From assembly GCA_037178625.1 (NCBI GenBank), contig CM074129.1, positions 2,728,001-2,792,000 on the forward strand: a DNA stretch of 64,000 nt, given 5' to 3'. The DNA comes from Skeletonema tropicum (Eukaryota > Bacillariophyta > Thalassiosirophyceae > Thalassiosirales > Thalassiosiraceae). Positions within the stretch are counted from its first letter, which is position 1. Every line of letters starts with the position of its first letter. This document shows, piece after piece, positions 40,530 to 52,890 of this stretch. The notes beneath the pieces are model-generated. The model had not been told where the DNA came from and ran no database searches. It saw nothing but the letters and a program-made list of their open reading frames with translations. A program made the position numbers and the translations under genes.

Positions 40530-42089
40530 ATGAAGATGCCAATAACAATACACTGTCCTGAATCACTAGTAGGATTTTCTAGTGTGAGATGGCCTTGGGC
40601 GAGCCAGCGAGGAAGGATTGTTTCCCTCTACTTCGTCACGATTACAGTTCTTTTCATGGACATGAATCTGATGGCTCCGAATCTCACGACAATAGCGGAA
40701 GAGTTTGGTATGGATGATGACGAACGAGATGTGAAGCTAGGGGGGATGATTGCTCTTGGATTCTTCTTTGTTGGCGCACCAGTCTCTTTTCTTGTGGGCT
40801 GGCTGGCAGATTCTATCAACCGATCTCCACTATTTGCCATGACTGTTTTCGTTGGTGAGCTCGGCTGCCTTGGAGCAGCATTTGTGACTTCATATCCTCA
40901 GCTCTACGTCTGTCGCGTTCTTACTGGAATCTCAATTGGAGGCGCAATTCCGGTGATTTACAGTGTCTTGGGGGATTTGTATCCTTCTAAGAAGCGTGCA
41001 GCTATCTCTGCCGTCGTTACAACTGGGACGGGTATCGGAGCTGGAATGGGACAAGTTATCGCGGGTAGCATTCAAAGCTGGCGACTCCCATTCATAATTG
41101 TCGCTGTGCCTGGATTACTATGCTCTCTATTATTGTTGAGAGTCAAGGATCCAGAAAGAGGCGCATCGGAAGCTGCTGTTATGGAAGAAGTTGACGATGA
41201 TAGAACTTTGACTTCGGAATCTAGCACGATGGCACAAGACGACAACATCGAGAGTCAGGTTGCAAGGTCAACTTGTGATAGTGATGCATTAGAAATAGAT
41301 CAAAACCCGCAGTCCGAGGTGGAACATACCAATGAAGTACCGAATTGTGTAACTTGTCAGAGCACAATAGAATTGATGAACATACCGACAGTAATCTTGA
41401 CTATTCTCCAAGCTGCGCCGGGAGCACTGCCATTTGGATTCGTCTCTACATTCTTCAATGATTTCTTGCAAGAGGTGAGTGCAGTAGAATTGCGGTATGT
41501 AATAGCGAACTGCAACTCTCTATCTCACTTGAATCGTTCATAGCAACGAGGTATGACAAAACAAGAAGCTACAGGCGTCTTACTGACATTTGGAGTTGGT
41601 AATGCGATTGGGGTAATACTGAGCGGCTGTTTGGGACACTTCGCTTACAAAAAAAGTGTCAGAGCCCCTCCTTTCATAATGGGAGCTTCACTGATATTGG
41701 GGTGCATTCCATTCTATTACTTAGTAAACAAAGTTGAGGGAGAAAATGTCGGATTAGCTTCTGCAATGACTGTTCTTAGTGGAGCACTTGTGGTGATCCC
41801 AGTACCTCTCGAACGTTCAATCTTGACAAATGTGTGTCTTCCAAGATTGAGAGGAAGAGCGAACGCAATAGTGTGCATATCAGATGATCTGGGTAAGGGT
41901 CTTGGTCCTGCCTTGGTATCGCTTCTTATTACTTCCTTCGATCGCCAGACAGCAATGAACATCAGCTTGATTGGATGGATAGTTGGTGGAGTATTGAGCA
42001 TATTAATAGTCTTCTTCGTAGCGAAGGATGAAGCCAAAGTGCAACAACAACTTCGAGAACAGATTAGAGAAGGTAATATCAATCAATGA
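40530..42089 (+). CDS. Spinster-like MFS transporter, two exons
   Basis: Exons 40530-41474 and 41544-42089, phase 0, intron 69 nt (GTGAGT donor, TTCATAG acceptor); 496 aa. The join gives FLQE+QRGMTKQEATGVLL, a typical family helix-7 entry. The first half has MDMNLMAPNLTTIAEEF, then GWLADSINRSPLFA (loop 2-3 motif) and CRVLTGISIGGAIPVIYSV. Spinster proteins export sphingolipids or lysolipids in animals; algal relatives are uncharacterised. A ~75-residue acidic loop separates the two six-helix halves. Start is the ATG at 40530; the longer frame upstream begins with GTG. Confidence 0.8.
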
Positions 42090-42654
42090 GCTAAAATAGA
42101 GATAAGAAATAAGAAAATATAAGATCTTGTAATCTATCTATCTATACAAAACCACGTCATGAGAACGATTTCTATCTCAACTCCCATCACCCTCGGCCAC
42201 ATAGGTGGTTCAAAAAAGAGCTCCACTCAAACAAAAGTGGGCATCATCAGGACCCATCGGGGTACAGCGTAGATTCAACCAAGGCAGTGCTAAATGATTA
42301 ATGTATGTACTCCAAATGATTATATCCATCCCATCGGAAGGAAGGGGCACATACTCAAGCACATATTAGCGACGAAAGACACGAGCATAGACACAAGCAA
42401 AAGAACAAGATTGGCACATTTTGGACCTTTCTGAGAGCAACTAAATTATAGCAACGAATCAACCAACGCCATACATCTTAACAACAAAAGGTACGAAAAA
42501 GACAATTTGAATATATATCCAACAACACAGCCCAAAAAAAACTCCCTGACCAGCAATAAGGCTAAACGTTCACATCTAACCAGCGCTAAACAAATATATG
42601 TCACCTTTGAACTTGTGAAACTAAAGTCGGCAAATAAAAGCGACTCATAAGCAT
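42090..42654. other. Gene-free flank of the satellite array
   Basis: AT-rich 3' flank of the Spinster-like gene. No gene or repeat recognised until the first satellite copy at about 42655. Confidence 0.4.
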
Positions 42655-45600
42655 GCCCACACTGGACCTCTCAGATCAGCTAACGAGGCTGTAGCATCGC
42701 TTCTACATGCGCTATCCGTCTGGGCAGTGCTAATGTGCTCATTTAGTATCGCCATGGAGTATATTCGACCACTAGAAGCGGCTCATGCGCATATGATACA
42801 TACGACAAGGCTAATTGAGGGGCTGCCAGCCAGCCCACACCCACACTGGACCTCTCAGATCAGCTAACGAGGCTGTAGCATCGCTTCTACATGCGCTATC
42901 CGTCTGGGCAGTGCTAATGTGCTCATTTAGTATCGCCACCGGCTGTAATGGGCCACCAGAAGCGGCTCATGCGCATATTCACGATGATACATACGACAAG
43001 GGTAATTGAGGGGCTGCCAGCCAGCCAACACCCACACTGGACCTCTCAGATCAGCTAACGAGGCTGTAGCATCGCTTCTACATGCGCTATCCGTCTGGGC
43101 AGTGCTAATGTGCTCATTTAGTATCGCCATGGAGTATATTCGACCACTAGAAGCGGCTCATGCGCATATTCACGATGATACATACGACAAGGGTAATTGA
43201 GGGGCTGCCAGCCAGCCCACACTGGACCTCTCAGATCAGCTAACGAGGCTGTAGCATCGCTTCTACATGCGCTATCCGTCTGGGCAGTGCTAATGTGCTC
43301 ATTTAGTATCGCCATGGAGTATATTCGACCACTAGAAGCGGCTCATGCGCATATTCACGATGATACATACGACAAGGGTAATTGAGGGGCTGCCAGCCAG
43401 CCCACACCCACACTGGACCTCTCAGATCAGCTAACGAGGCTGTAGCATCGCTTCTACATGCGCTATCCGTCTGGGCAGTGCTAATGTGCTCATTTAGTAT
43501 CGCCATGGAGTATAATAGACCACTAGAAGCGGCTCATGCGCATATTCACGATGATACATACGACAAGGGTAATTGAGGGGCTGCCAGCCAGCCCACACCC
43601 ACACTGGACCTCTCAGATCAGCTAACGAGGCTGTAGCATCGCTTCTACATGCGCTATCCGTCTGGGCAGTGCTAATGTGCTCATTTAGTATCGCCACCGG
43701 CTGTAATGGGCCACCAGAAGCGGCTCATGCGCATATTCACGATGATACATACGACAAGGGTAATTGAGGGGCTGCCAGCCAGCCCACACCCACACTGGAC
43801 CTCTCAGATCAGCTAACGAGGCTGCAGCATCGCTTCTACATGCGCTATGCCTCTGGGCACTGCTGATGTGCTCATATAGTATCGCCATGGAGTATATTCG
43901 ACCACTAGAAGCGGCTCATGCGCATATTCACGATGATACATACGACAAGGTTAATTGAGGGGCTGCCAGCCAGCCAACACCCACACTGGACCTCTCAGAT
44001 CAGCTAACGAGGCTGTAGCATCGCTTCTACATGCGCTATCCGTCTGGGCAGTGCTAATGTGCTTGTGTAGTATCGCCATGAAGTATATTCGACCACTAGA
44101 AGCGGCTCATGCGCATATTCACGATGATACATACGACAAGGTTAATTGAGGGGCTGCCAGCCAGCCCACACCCACACTGGACCTCTCAGATCAGCTAACG
44201 AGGCTGTAGCATCGCTTCTACATGCGCTATCCGTCTGGGCAGTGCTAATGTGCTCATTTAGTATCGCCATGGAGTATAATAGACCACTAGAAGCGGCTCA
44301 TGCGCATATTCACGATGATACATACGACAAGGTTAATTGAGGGGCTGCCAGCCAGCCCACACCCACACTGGACCTCTCAGATCAGCTAACGAGGCTGTAG
44401 CATCGCTTCTACATGCGCTATCCGTCTGGGCAGTGCTAATGTGCTCATTTAGTATCGCCATGGAGTATAATAGACCACTAGAAGCGGCTCATGCGCATAT
44501 TCACGATGATACATACGACAAGGTTAATTGAGGGGCTGCCAGCCAGCAAACAAAGGACCTCTCAGATCAGCTAACGAGGCTGTAGCATCGCTTCTACATG
44601 CGCTATCCGTCTGGGCAGTGCTAATGTGCTCATATAGTATCGCCACCAGCTGTAATGGGCCACTAGAAGCGGCTCATGCGCATATTCACGATGATACATA
44701 CGACAAGGTTAATTGAGGGGCTGCCAGCCAGCCAACACCCACACTGGACCTCTCAGATCAGCTAACGAGGCTGTAGCATCGCTTCTACATGCGCTATCCG
44801 TCTGGGCAGTGCTAATGTGCTCATTTAGTATCGCCATGGAGTATATTCGACCACTAGAAGCGGCTCATGCGCATATTCACGATGATACATACGACAAGGT
44901 TAATTGAGGGGCTGCCAGCCAGCCCACACTGGACCTCTCAGATCAGCTAACGAGGCTGTAGCATCGCTTCTACATGCGCTATCCGTCTGGGCAGTGCTAA
45001 TGTGCTCATAAAGTATCGTCATGAAGTATATTCGACCACTAGAAGCGGCTCATGCGCATATTCACGATGATACATACGACAAGGGTAATTGAGGGGCTGC
45101 CAGCCAGCCCACACTGGACCTCTCAGATCAGCTAACGAGGCTGTAGCATCGCTTCTACATGCGCTATCCGTCTGACCAGGGCTAATGTGCTTGTGTAGTA
45201 TCGCCATGGAGTATATTCGACCACTAGAAGCGGCTCATGCGCATATTCACGATGATACATACGACAAGGTTAATTGAGGGGCTGCCAGCCAGCCCACACC
45301 CACACTGGACCTCTCAGATCAGCTAACGAGGCTGTAGCATCGCTTCTACATGCGCTATCCGTCTGGGCAGTGCTAATGTGCTCATTTAGTATCGCCATGG
45401 AGTATAATAGACCACTAGAAGCGGCTCATGCGCATATTCACGATGATACATACGACAAGGTTAATTGAGGGGCTGCCAGCCAGCCCACACCCACACTGGA
45501 CCTCTCAGATCAGCTAACGAGGCTGTAGCATCGCTTCTACATGCGCTATCCGTCTGGGCAGTGCTAATGTGCTCATTTAGTATCGCCATGGAGTATAATA

Positions 45601-48600
45601 GACCACTAGAAGCGGCTCATGCGCATATTCACGATGATACATACGACAAGGGTAATTGAGGGGCTGCCAGCCAGCCCACACCCACACTGGACCTCTCAGA
45701 TCAGCTAACGAGGCTGTAGCATCGCTTCTACATGCGCTATCCGTCTGGGCAGTGCTAATGTGCTCATTTAGTATCGCCACCGGCTGTAATGGGCCACCAG
45801 AAGCGGCTCATGCGCATATTCACGATGATACATACGACAAGGGTAATTGAGGGGCTGCCAGCCAGCCCACACCCACACTGGACCTCTCAGATCAGCTAAC
45901 GAGGCTGTAGCATCGCTTCTACATGCGCTATGCCTCTGGGCACTGCTGATGTGCTCATATAGTATCGCCATGGAGTATATTCGACCACTAGAAGCGGCTC
46001 ATGCGCATATTCACGATGATACATACGACAAGGTTAATTGAGGGGCTGCCAGCCAGCCAACACCCACACTGGACCTCTCAGATCAGCTAACGAGGCTGTA
46101 GCATCGCTTCTACATGCGCTATCCGTCTGGGCAGTGCTAATGTGCTCATTTAGTATCGCCATGGAGTATAATAGACCACTAGAAGCGGCTCATGCGCATA
46201 TTCACGATGATACATACGACAAGGTTAATTGAGGGGCTGCCAGCCAGCCCACACCCACACTGGACCTCTCAGATCAGCTAACGAGGCTGTAGCATCGCTT
46301 CTACATGCGCTATCCGTCTGGGCAGTGCTAATGTGCTTGTATAATATCCCCACCAGCTGTAATGGGCCACTAGAAGCGGCTCATGCGCATATTCACGATG
46401 ATACATACGACAAGGGTAATTGAGGGGCTGCCAGCCAGCCAACACCCACACTGGACCTCTCAGATCAGCTAACGAGGCTGTAGCATCGCTTCTACATGCG
46501 CTATCCGTCTGGGCAGTGCTAATGTGCTCATTTAGTATCGCCATGGAGTATATTCGACCACTAGAAGCGGCTCATGCGCATATTCACGATGATACATACG
46601 ACAAGGGTAATTGAGGGGCTGCCAGCCAGCCCACACTGGACCTCTCAGATCAGCTAACGAGGCTGTAGCATCGCTTCTACATGCGCTATCCGTCTGGGCA
46701 GTGCTAATGTGCTCATTTAGTATCGCCATGGAGTATATTCGACCACTAGAAGCGGCTCATGCGCATATTCACGATGATACATACGACAAGGTTAATTGAG
46801 GGGCTGCCAGCCAGCCCACACTGGACCTCTCAGATCAGCTAACGAGGCTGTAGCATCGCTTCTACATGCGCTATCCGTCTGGGCAGTGCTAATGTGCTCA
46901 TTTAGTATCGCCATGGAGTATATTCGACCACTAGAAGCGGCTCATGCGCATATTCACGATGATACATACGACAAGGTTAATTGAGGGGCTGCCAGCCAGC
47001 CCACACTGGACCTCTCAGATCAGCTAACGAGGCTGTAGCATCGCTTCTACATGCGCTATCCGTCTGGGCAGTGCTAATGTGCTCATTTAGTATCGCCATG
47101 GAGTATATTCGACCACTAGAAGCGGCTCATGCGCATATTCACGATGATACATACGACAAGGTTAATTGAGGGGCTGCCAGCCAGCCCACACTGGACCTCT
47201 CAGATCAGCTAACGAGGCTGTAGCATCGCTTCTACATGCGCTATCCGTCTGGGCAGTGCTAATGTGCTCATTTAGTATCGCCATGGAGTATAATAGACCA
47301 CTAGAAGCGGCTCATGCGCATATTCACGATGATACATACGACAAGGTTAATTGAGGGGCTGCCAGCCAGCAAACAAAGGACCTCTCAGATCAGCTAACGA
47401 GGCTGTAGCATCGCTTCTACATGCGCTATCCGTCTGGGCAGTGCTAATGTGCTTGTATTGTATCGCCACCGGCTGTAATGGGCCACTAGAAGCGGCTCAT
47501 GCGCATATTCACGATGATACATACGACAAGGTTAATTGAGGGGCTGCCAGCCAGCCCACACTGGACCTCTCAGATCAGCTAACGAGGCTGTAGCATCGCT
47601 TCTACATGCGCTATCCGTCTGGGCAGTGCTAATGTGCTCATTTAGTATCGCCATGGAGTATATTCGACCACTAGAAGCGGCTCATGCGCATATTCACGAT
47701 GATACATACGACAAGGGTAATTGAGGGGCTGCCAGCCAGCCCACACTGGACCTCTCAGATCAGCTAACGAGGCTGTAGCATCGCTTCTACATGCGCTATC
47801 CGTCTGGGCAGTGCTAATGTGCTCATTTAGTATCGCCATGGAGTATATTCGACCACTAGAAGCGGCTCATGCGCATATTCACGATGATACATACGACAAG
47901 GTTAATTGAGGGGCTGCCAGCCAGCCCACACCCACACTGGACCTCTCAGATCAGCTAACGAGGCTGTAGCATCGCTTCTACATGCGCTATCCGTCTGGGC
48001 AGTGCTAATGTGCTTGTATAGTATCGCCACCGGCTGTAATGGGCCACTAGAAGCGGCTCATGCGCATATTCACGATGATACATACGACAAGGTTAATTGA
48101 GGGGCTGCCAGCCAGCCCACACTGGACCTCTCAGATCAGCTAACGAGGCTGTAGCATCGCTTCTACATGCGCTATCCGTCTGAGCAAGTGCGAATGTGCT
48201 TGTGTAGTATCGCCACGAGTATAATGTGCCACTAGAAGCGGCTCATGAGCATATTGACGATGATTGATACGAGAAGGTTAATTGAGGAGATGTGAAGACC
48301 ACACTGGACCTCTCAGATCAGCTAACGAGGCTGTAGCATCGCTTCTACATGCGCTATCCGTCTGGGCAGTGCTAATGTGCTCATTTAGTATCGCCATGGA
48401 GTTTAATGGGCCACTAGAAGGGGCTCATGAGCATATTGACGATGATTGATACGATAAGGTTAATTGAGGAGCTGCGCCAGCCAGCCCACACTCATACTGG
48501 ACTTTTCAGATCAGCTAACAAGGCCGTAGCATCGCTTCTACATGCGCTATCCGTCTGAGCAGTGCTAATGTGCTTGTGTAGTATCGCCATGGAGTATAAT

Positions 48601-48860
48601 GATAATGGGCCATTAGATGCGGCTCATGCGCATATTCACGATGATACATACGACAAGGTTAATTGAGGTGTTGCCATTGCCAGCAAGCCCACATTGGACC
48701 TGTACCTATCATATCAATTACTCCTACGAGGTTTTTGAATTGCTTCTTCATCCTTTTTTTCGTCTGAGTAGTGCTAATGTGCTAGTTTAGTATTGTCATG
48801 GTGTATAATGGGCCACTAGAAGTGGCTCATGAGCATATAGACGGCAGTTACGACAAGTTT
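42655..48860. repeat. Satellite array, about 33 tandem units of 185 or 191 bp
   Basis: Each unit runs from TTGAGGGGCTGCCAGCC to CATACGACAAGGKTAA; clean boundaries lie at 42815, 43006, 43197, 43382, 43573 and so on to 47906, 48097 and 48282. The 6-bp length difference is one or two copies of CCACAC. Units are nearly identical apart from three variant patches: GGAGTATATTCGACC, GGAGTATAATAGACC or CCGGCTGTAATGGGCC; GGTTAA or GGGTAA; and CTCATTTAGT or CTTGTGTAGT. Divergence rises sharply in the last three units (48282-48860). A block of at least three units (43382-43958) recurs at 45465-46041, exactly 2083 bp or eleven units away. Each unit happens to be open for 62-64 codons on both strands, but with TTG starts and unit lengths not divisible by three. 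Confidence 0.95.
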
Positions 48861-48871
48861 GAATGTAACAT

Positions 48872-50590
48872 TTACATCAATTTTCCAGGCGGATCTAATT
48901 TTCTAGGATGATCCTCGCAAGCACTAGTAACCGGAGCTGTGCTGCTACCTTCAATATTAGGAATGTAACCCAATGCCTCGCTAGCTTCATTATGTTCCAA
49001 TTTCCTTTTGACAATGTCTGTGCCATCATAATCGTGTAAAAGCAAAAGATTTGGCAGGTCTTGTCCCTTTTGGAATTCGATCTTGGCGCTGCTTGGGATT
49101 GGGCCGATTTCATCTCCTAGATTGTTCATTTTGATCCATGAACTGGCCAATTTCTTTTCGTTACACTTGAGTTGAAATTGTTCACTGTCGCCTGGATTTA
49201 AATTAATTTTTGCCTCTTCTGCAGCCAAGGAAACTGATACATGGACAACTTGTACAGCACACGTTTTTGGACACAAATTGGTTACACACCTTTTCTTTTT
49301 CTTGGAAGTGAAAGAAGAAAGTCTACTGCTGAGACCGCTGGATTTTTTCCCGGCGAAAACACATTGATCGTATTCGATGCTCTCACTCCCATTTCCAACA
49401 GAGTAGCTATCCTGCTTGTAAGGAACACTAACAATAGTGGGTTGGTTCAAAGGCGGAGCAGGGATGCATTCTTTAGGGTCATGTTGCACGCAACAATTCA
49501 CCAGTGTCGTCCGCCCGAGCGAGACCAGACTGTCAACCTTGACATTCTCAAGACGCATTTGGGAGGAAGAAGCAACAACTACGCGCTGAAAAACGATTGA
49601 GTCTTTCTTATCCGAGTGGCTGACGAAGTCGATGTTGTCTCCAGCAGAATAAAAGTAAGGAATCGTAATCTGATGTTCTGGTTGAGGGTCAAGAAAATAT
49701 ACCTTCAGATGGAGCTCAACTCCATCAGCAACTTTGGATATTTTCGAGAGAGTGTTAAACTCAATGATCAATGAAAACAGTTCCTTGATTGAACTGAAAG
49801 CCCAAAATTTTGCTCCCTTTAGCTGAGACACACAAGATGTGGCGCTTGAGTGAAAGGCAAAGCATTGTATCTTTCTTCCTTTTTTGTCAACGACCGGCTC
49901 GTGCGTAGTCGACGTATTTAACTCTCCAGTGATGTTCCTCGCAATTTGCACGACATTTCCAGCATGCAACACATCCCTGACTCCTTTTACCGCGTAAGTG
50001 AGGTTTTCCAATTCCAACTTGATGCCTTGTACAGTTTCAAGCAACCTCCCCTGTACACCCCGGATTGCATTCAACGTCCGGAGCATTGTGAAAATGATAC
50101 TAGCCCCGGTGAGAATGTGGAGGGGCCCGACCAGTGATGTTGCAATAATCTTTAAAGGGGTGAACAACAGATCAATCTGGTCATGGACATTATTCATAAG
50201 ATTCTCAGCTGCCGGTGTCAAATTGTTCAGGTAGTGTCTGTCAATAGTGACAGTTGCCATGGAAGCCTGCGTTTCAAGCATGTTTATCCCTTCGGCCGCC
50301 GTCGCATTGGCTTGGGCAGCTTGTTGAGGTTGAGCCGCCACATTTACCCCGTGAGCAGCCGTAGCGTTGGCTTGAGCCGCTTGTTGAGCCGCCACATCTA
50401 CACCATGAGCCGCTTGTTGAGCCGCCACATCTACTTCACAAGCCACTACAGCGTTGGCTTGAGCAGCTTGTTGAGCTGCTACATCTACACCATTAGCCGT
50501 CGTCGCATTGGCTTGGGTAGCTTGATGATCCACCCTATTCACCCCTCTTGCCTCCGTATTTTGTGCTTCCTCAATCAAGTCGAACGGCAT
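48872..50590 (-). CDS. Unrecognised 572-aa protein with N-terminal QAAQANA repeats
   Basis: No known domain recognised. Residues about 20-105 consist of degenerate 14-23-residue repeats (GVDVAAQQAAQANATAAHG). After that come a hydrophobic region at about 145-170 (LKIIATSLVGPLHILTGASIIF), a short amphipathic segment, then a beta-rich, cysteine-containing region with a basic KKKKR patch near 435. The gene lies inside the satellite domain: its stop is 12 bp beyond the last decayed unit, and more decayed units lie upstream of it. A continuous 572-codon frame argues that it is, or recently was, a real gene. It may belong to a mobile element, or be a lineage-specific gene; the repeat part suggests recent expansion by slippage. 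Confidence 0.55.
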   Translation of the reverse strand: MPFDLIEEAQNTEARGVNRVDHQATQANATTANGVDVAAQQAAQANAVVACEVDVAAQQAAHGVDVAAQQAAQANATAAHGVNVAAQPQQAAQANATAAEGINMLETQASMATVTIDRHYLNNLTPAAENLMNNVHDQIDLLFTPLKIIATSLVGPLHILTGASIIFTMLRTLNAIRGVQGRLLETVQGIKLELENLTYAVKGVRDVLHAGNVVQIARNITGELNTSTTHEPVVDKKGRKIQCFAFHSSATSCVSQLKGAKFWAFSSIKELFSLIIEFNTLSKISKVADGVELHLKVYFLDPQPEHQITIPYFYSAGDNIDFVSHSDKKDSIVFQRVVVASSSQMRLENVKVDSLVSLGRTTLVNCCVQHDPKECIPAPPLNQPTIVSVPYKQDSYSVGNGSESIEYDQCVFAGKKSSGLSSRLSSFTSKKKKRCVTNLCPKTCAVQVVHVSVSLAAEEAKINLNPGDSEQFQLKCNEKKLASSWIKMNNLGDEIGPIPSSAKIEFQKGQDLPNLLLLHDYDGTDIVKRKLEHNEASEALGYIPNIEGSSTAPVTSACEDHPRKLDPPGKLM

Positions 50591-50793
50591 GTTAGTGTTT
50601 TGATTTGAGATTTTTCTTGCTTCTGCTCAGATTCTTAATGTTTAGGGTTAGCACAATCCGAGAAATGTTTTATGGCTTGCTATTTTTGCTATGGTACGCC
50701 CAAATTTAAGCACTGACCAAGACCAGAACGTGGATATATGGTGTCTTGGCCCAAGTCGTGGATGGTTCGCCTTCTCATTAGTTTGATTGTACT

Positions 50794-52229
50794 TACTAGC
50801 CTCGCTGGCGCTCGTGCTAGCCCGCTGCGCGGGTTAAAGCACCAAAATAGAGGAGAAAGACGTACAAAACTCTAGTTGCCTACACTTTTATTTACCTCTC
50901 TTACCCCGTGAGAAAAAACCGCGAAGCGGGCTTTTTCGAAACGCCCCGGGCGAGCCGGGCGAATGCACGGGCGAAATTGCCCCCCCCACACCGCACACGC
51001 ACCACAGACACCACCACACATTCCTCCTCTCATTATTTTTTAGATCCCCCTTTTCAGATCTGGTCCCCTCGATCGAAGTAATTTCGTCTACAATAATACC
51101 GATCTCTTTCGAGAGTGTGGAGGCTCTCTATAGAGCGTTCCCGGGGGCATCAACGCGCAGTCTTGCCCCCTCTCGGGAGGATGGCAATTTTCTTGAGAAA
51201 AACGTGCTGAGTTCTGGTTGGGGAAAGCGGGAAGCCCTCCTACATATCTCCTATATATCCCGCTGCCCGCGCTGCATGACTGTCACTTTCATTTCAATAC
51301 CTCAAGCAACTCTGTAAAAACTTCTTGCTCATATTCATTGTCCAGATGAAGACGTTGCCGGCCTAAAAAGGTGACAACATGAGACACAGTAGAAGTAGAA
51401 TGGGACAATAGAAGCAGCTGATAAGCATACTATAATTATGAGATAGATTCGACATATGTACGATGTACGATGACAGAGTGATTGGGATTAGACTCAATTT
51501 GGACCTCATCTGGTCACTCACGAGACTGTAGAATGGCTTTTCTCAACACAATTCATTTTGACAGCACTAACGTACTTCTTTGCAATCGCCATCAAGTATA
51601 ATAGGCCATAGAAGCGGCTCATGCGCATATTGACGACAATAGATACGACAAGGTTGAATGTGATCCGTCTGAGCAATGCTGATTGCTTCTATGCTATCGG
51701 CACGACGTATAATTGGCCAGTAGATGAGAAGTTGCTCATGCACATAAATGATGACAATAGGACATTTGGTTGAATGTGGTGCTTTTGACCTGTCATCTCA
51801 GCTACTGACCTTGTAGAATTCGGGACGCGCATTTTTGCGCATTACATACTGCTATCAAGATCAAGCTTAGGGCGATTCATTCATTTCCAAGGGGCTATAC
51901 TATTCGGGGTATACGGCGAGACCGACTCATTGGAGGAGTTAAAATAGGTGGGGGAGCACTTCATTGCAAAATACACTGTTCGCGTTGTCGCTAAGTAGAA
52001 GTATCTAAATAATGAGAGGAGCTAAGTCGTTCGGTCGTTCTGTCCGGGCCCTTTGGCGTGTCCTTTGGCCTTCACGGGCATTTTCGATCGACTCTTTCTT
52101 TGATTGGCTTGATTTGACCCCTTGCCCCCCCGTTTTTATGAATACTGCTATGTATATTAGATAGCCGGTGCCTCCTCTCTTATTTAGAAAACCCGCGCAG
52201 CGGCTAGACGAGCGTCAGCGAGGCTAGTA
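50794..52229. mobile_element. Putative 1.4-kb element with ~40-bp terminal inverted repeats and TA ends
   Basis: Left end TACTAGCCTCGCTGGCGCTC (50794 on) and right end, read in complement, TACTAGCCTCGCTGACGCTC (ending 52229) match for about 40 bp with a few changes, up to CCGCTGCGCGGGTT. Similarity continues weakly inward (AATAGAGGAG against AATAAGAGAGGAGG). The TA at both ends could be a Tc1/mariner-type target duplication. No transposase frame is present. The interior holds GC-rich palindromes (around 50920-50965) and decayed satellite units. Confidence 0.55.
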
Positions 52230-52890
52230 TAGAATAAAGTATGTATTGTACCTTAACTAGCGAGAGTTACTTGCTGTCTGGAAAGCCATTCGGCAATAGA
52301 AAAGACCGTACAGTTGTACCGAAGCAGGTCCCTTTTAGTATCATAGATATCTAATCTGATTAACTTTGTATTTATTTATTAACTAGCGAGAGTTAGGGAT
52401 TTAATATAGATTAGATATTACAATCGGTGATACCAAGCTCCTCATAACATGATGTACACTCATTCATTGTCCAGATGAAGATGTTCTTGGCCATGAGGTG
52501 TGACTTGAACAAGAACAAGAGACCAGGAGACATGATAATGATAGCTACAAATGATCTAAGAAAAAAGCTTCTCCATGCAATCCGTCTAAAAACTGACAAA
52601 ATGAGTCACAGTGGAATAGGCATGCTCATATTGACGACGTTGGTTCGATGATATGGCTTCATCAGGTCAAATACGGAGGCTATAGCATGAGCATGGCTTC
52701 TCTTTTCTCTTCCACACAATCCGTCTGAGCAGTGCTGATATGCTTCTTCGCTATCACCACCACGTATAATGGGTCACTAGAATCCGCGGCTCATGCGCAT
52801 ATTATGAACGAAAGATACGTTGGTTGTGGAGCGGTTGGCCCGCCCACGTTTGACTTCAGGCTTCAGGTCACATACTTACGAGGATATGTA
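51311..52890. repeat. Two decayed copies of a ~0.5-kb segment that includes diverged satellite units
   Basis: CATTGTCCAGATGAAGA with its flanks occurs at about 51330-51363 and 52459-52492. In both places diverged satellite sequence follows about 130-150 bp later (51498-51830 and 52612-52880), with recognisable islands such as GAAGCGGCTCATGCGCATATT, ATCCGTCTGAGCA and TACGACAAGG. The two copies are offset by about 1.1 kb and overlap the right end of the TIR element. Confidence 0.65.

Noticed and set aside
42815..48100. About thirty 62-67 codon frames on both strands of the satellite
   Set aside because: They start at TTG on the plus strand, change frame with each unit, and repeat the same chance-open sequence. 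Treated as non-coding repeat.
42655..48860. CRISPR array
   Set aside because: Whole units are repeated with no unique spacers, the period is 185-191 bp, and the context is eukaryotic.
50920..50965. GC-rich palindromes resembling a bacterial terminator
   Set aside because: The region is nuclear eukaryotic DNA; the palindromes belong to the TIR element.
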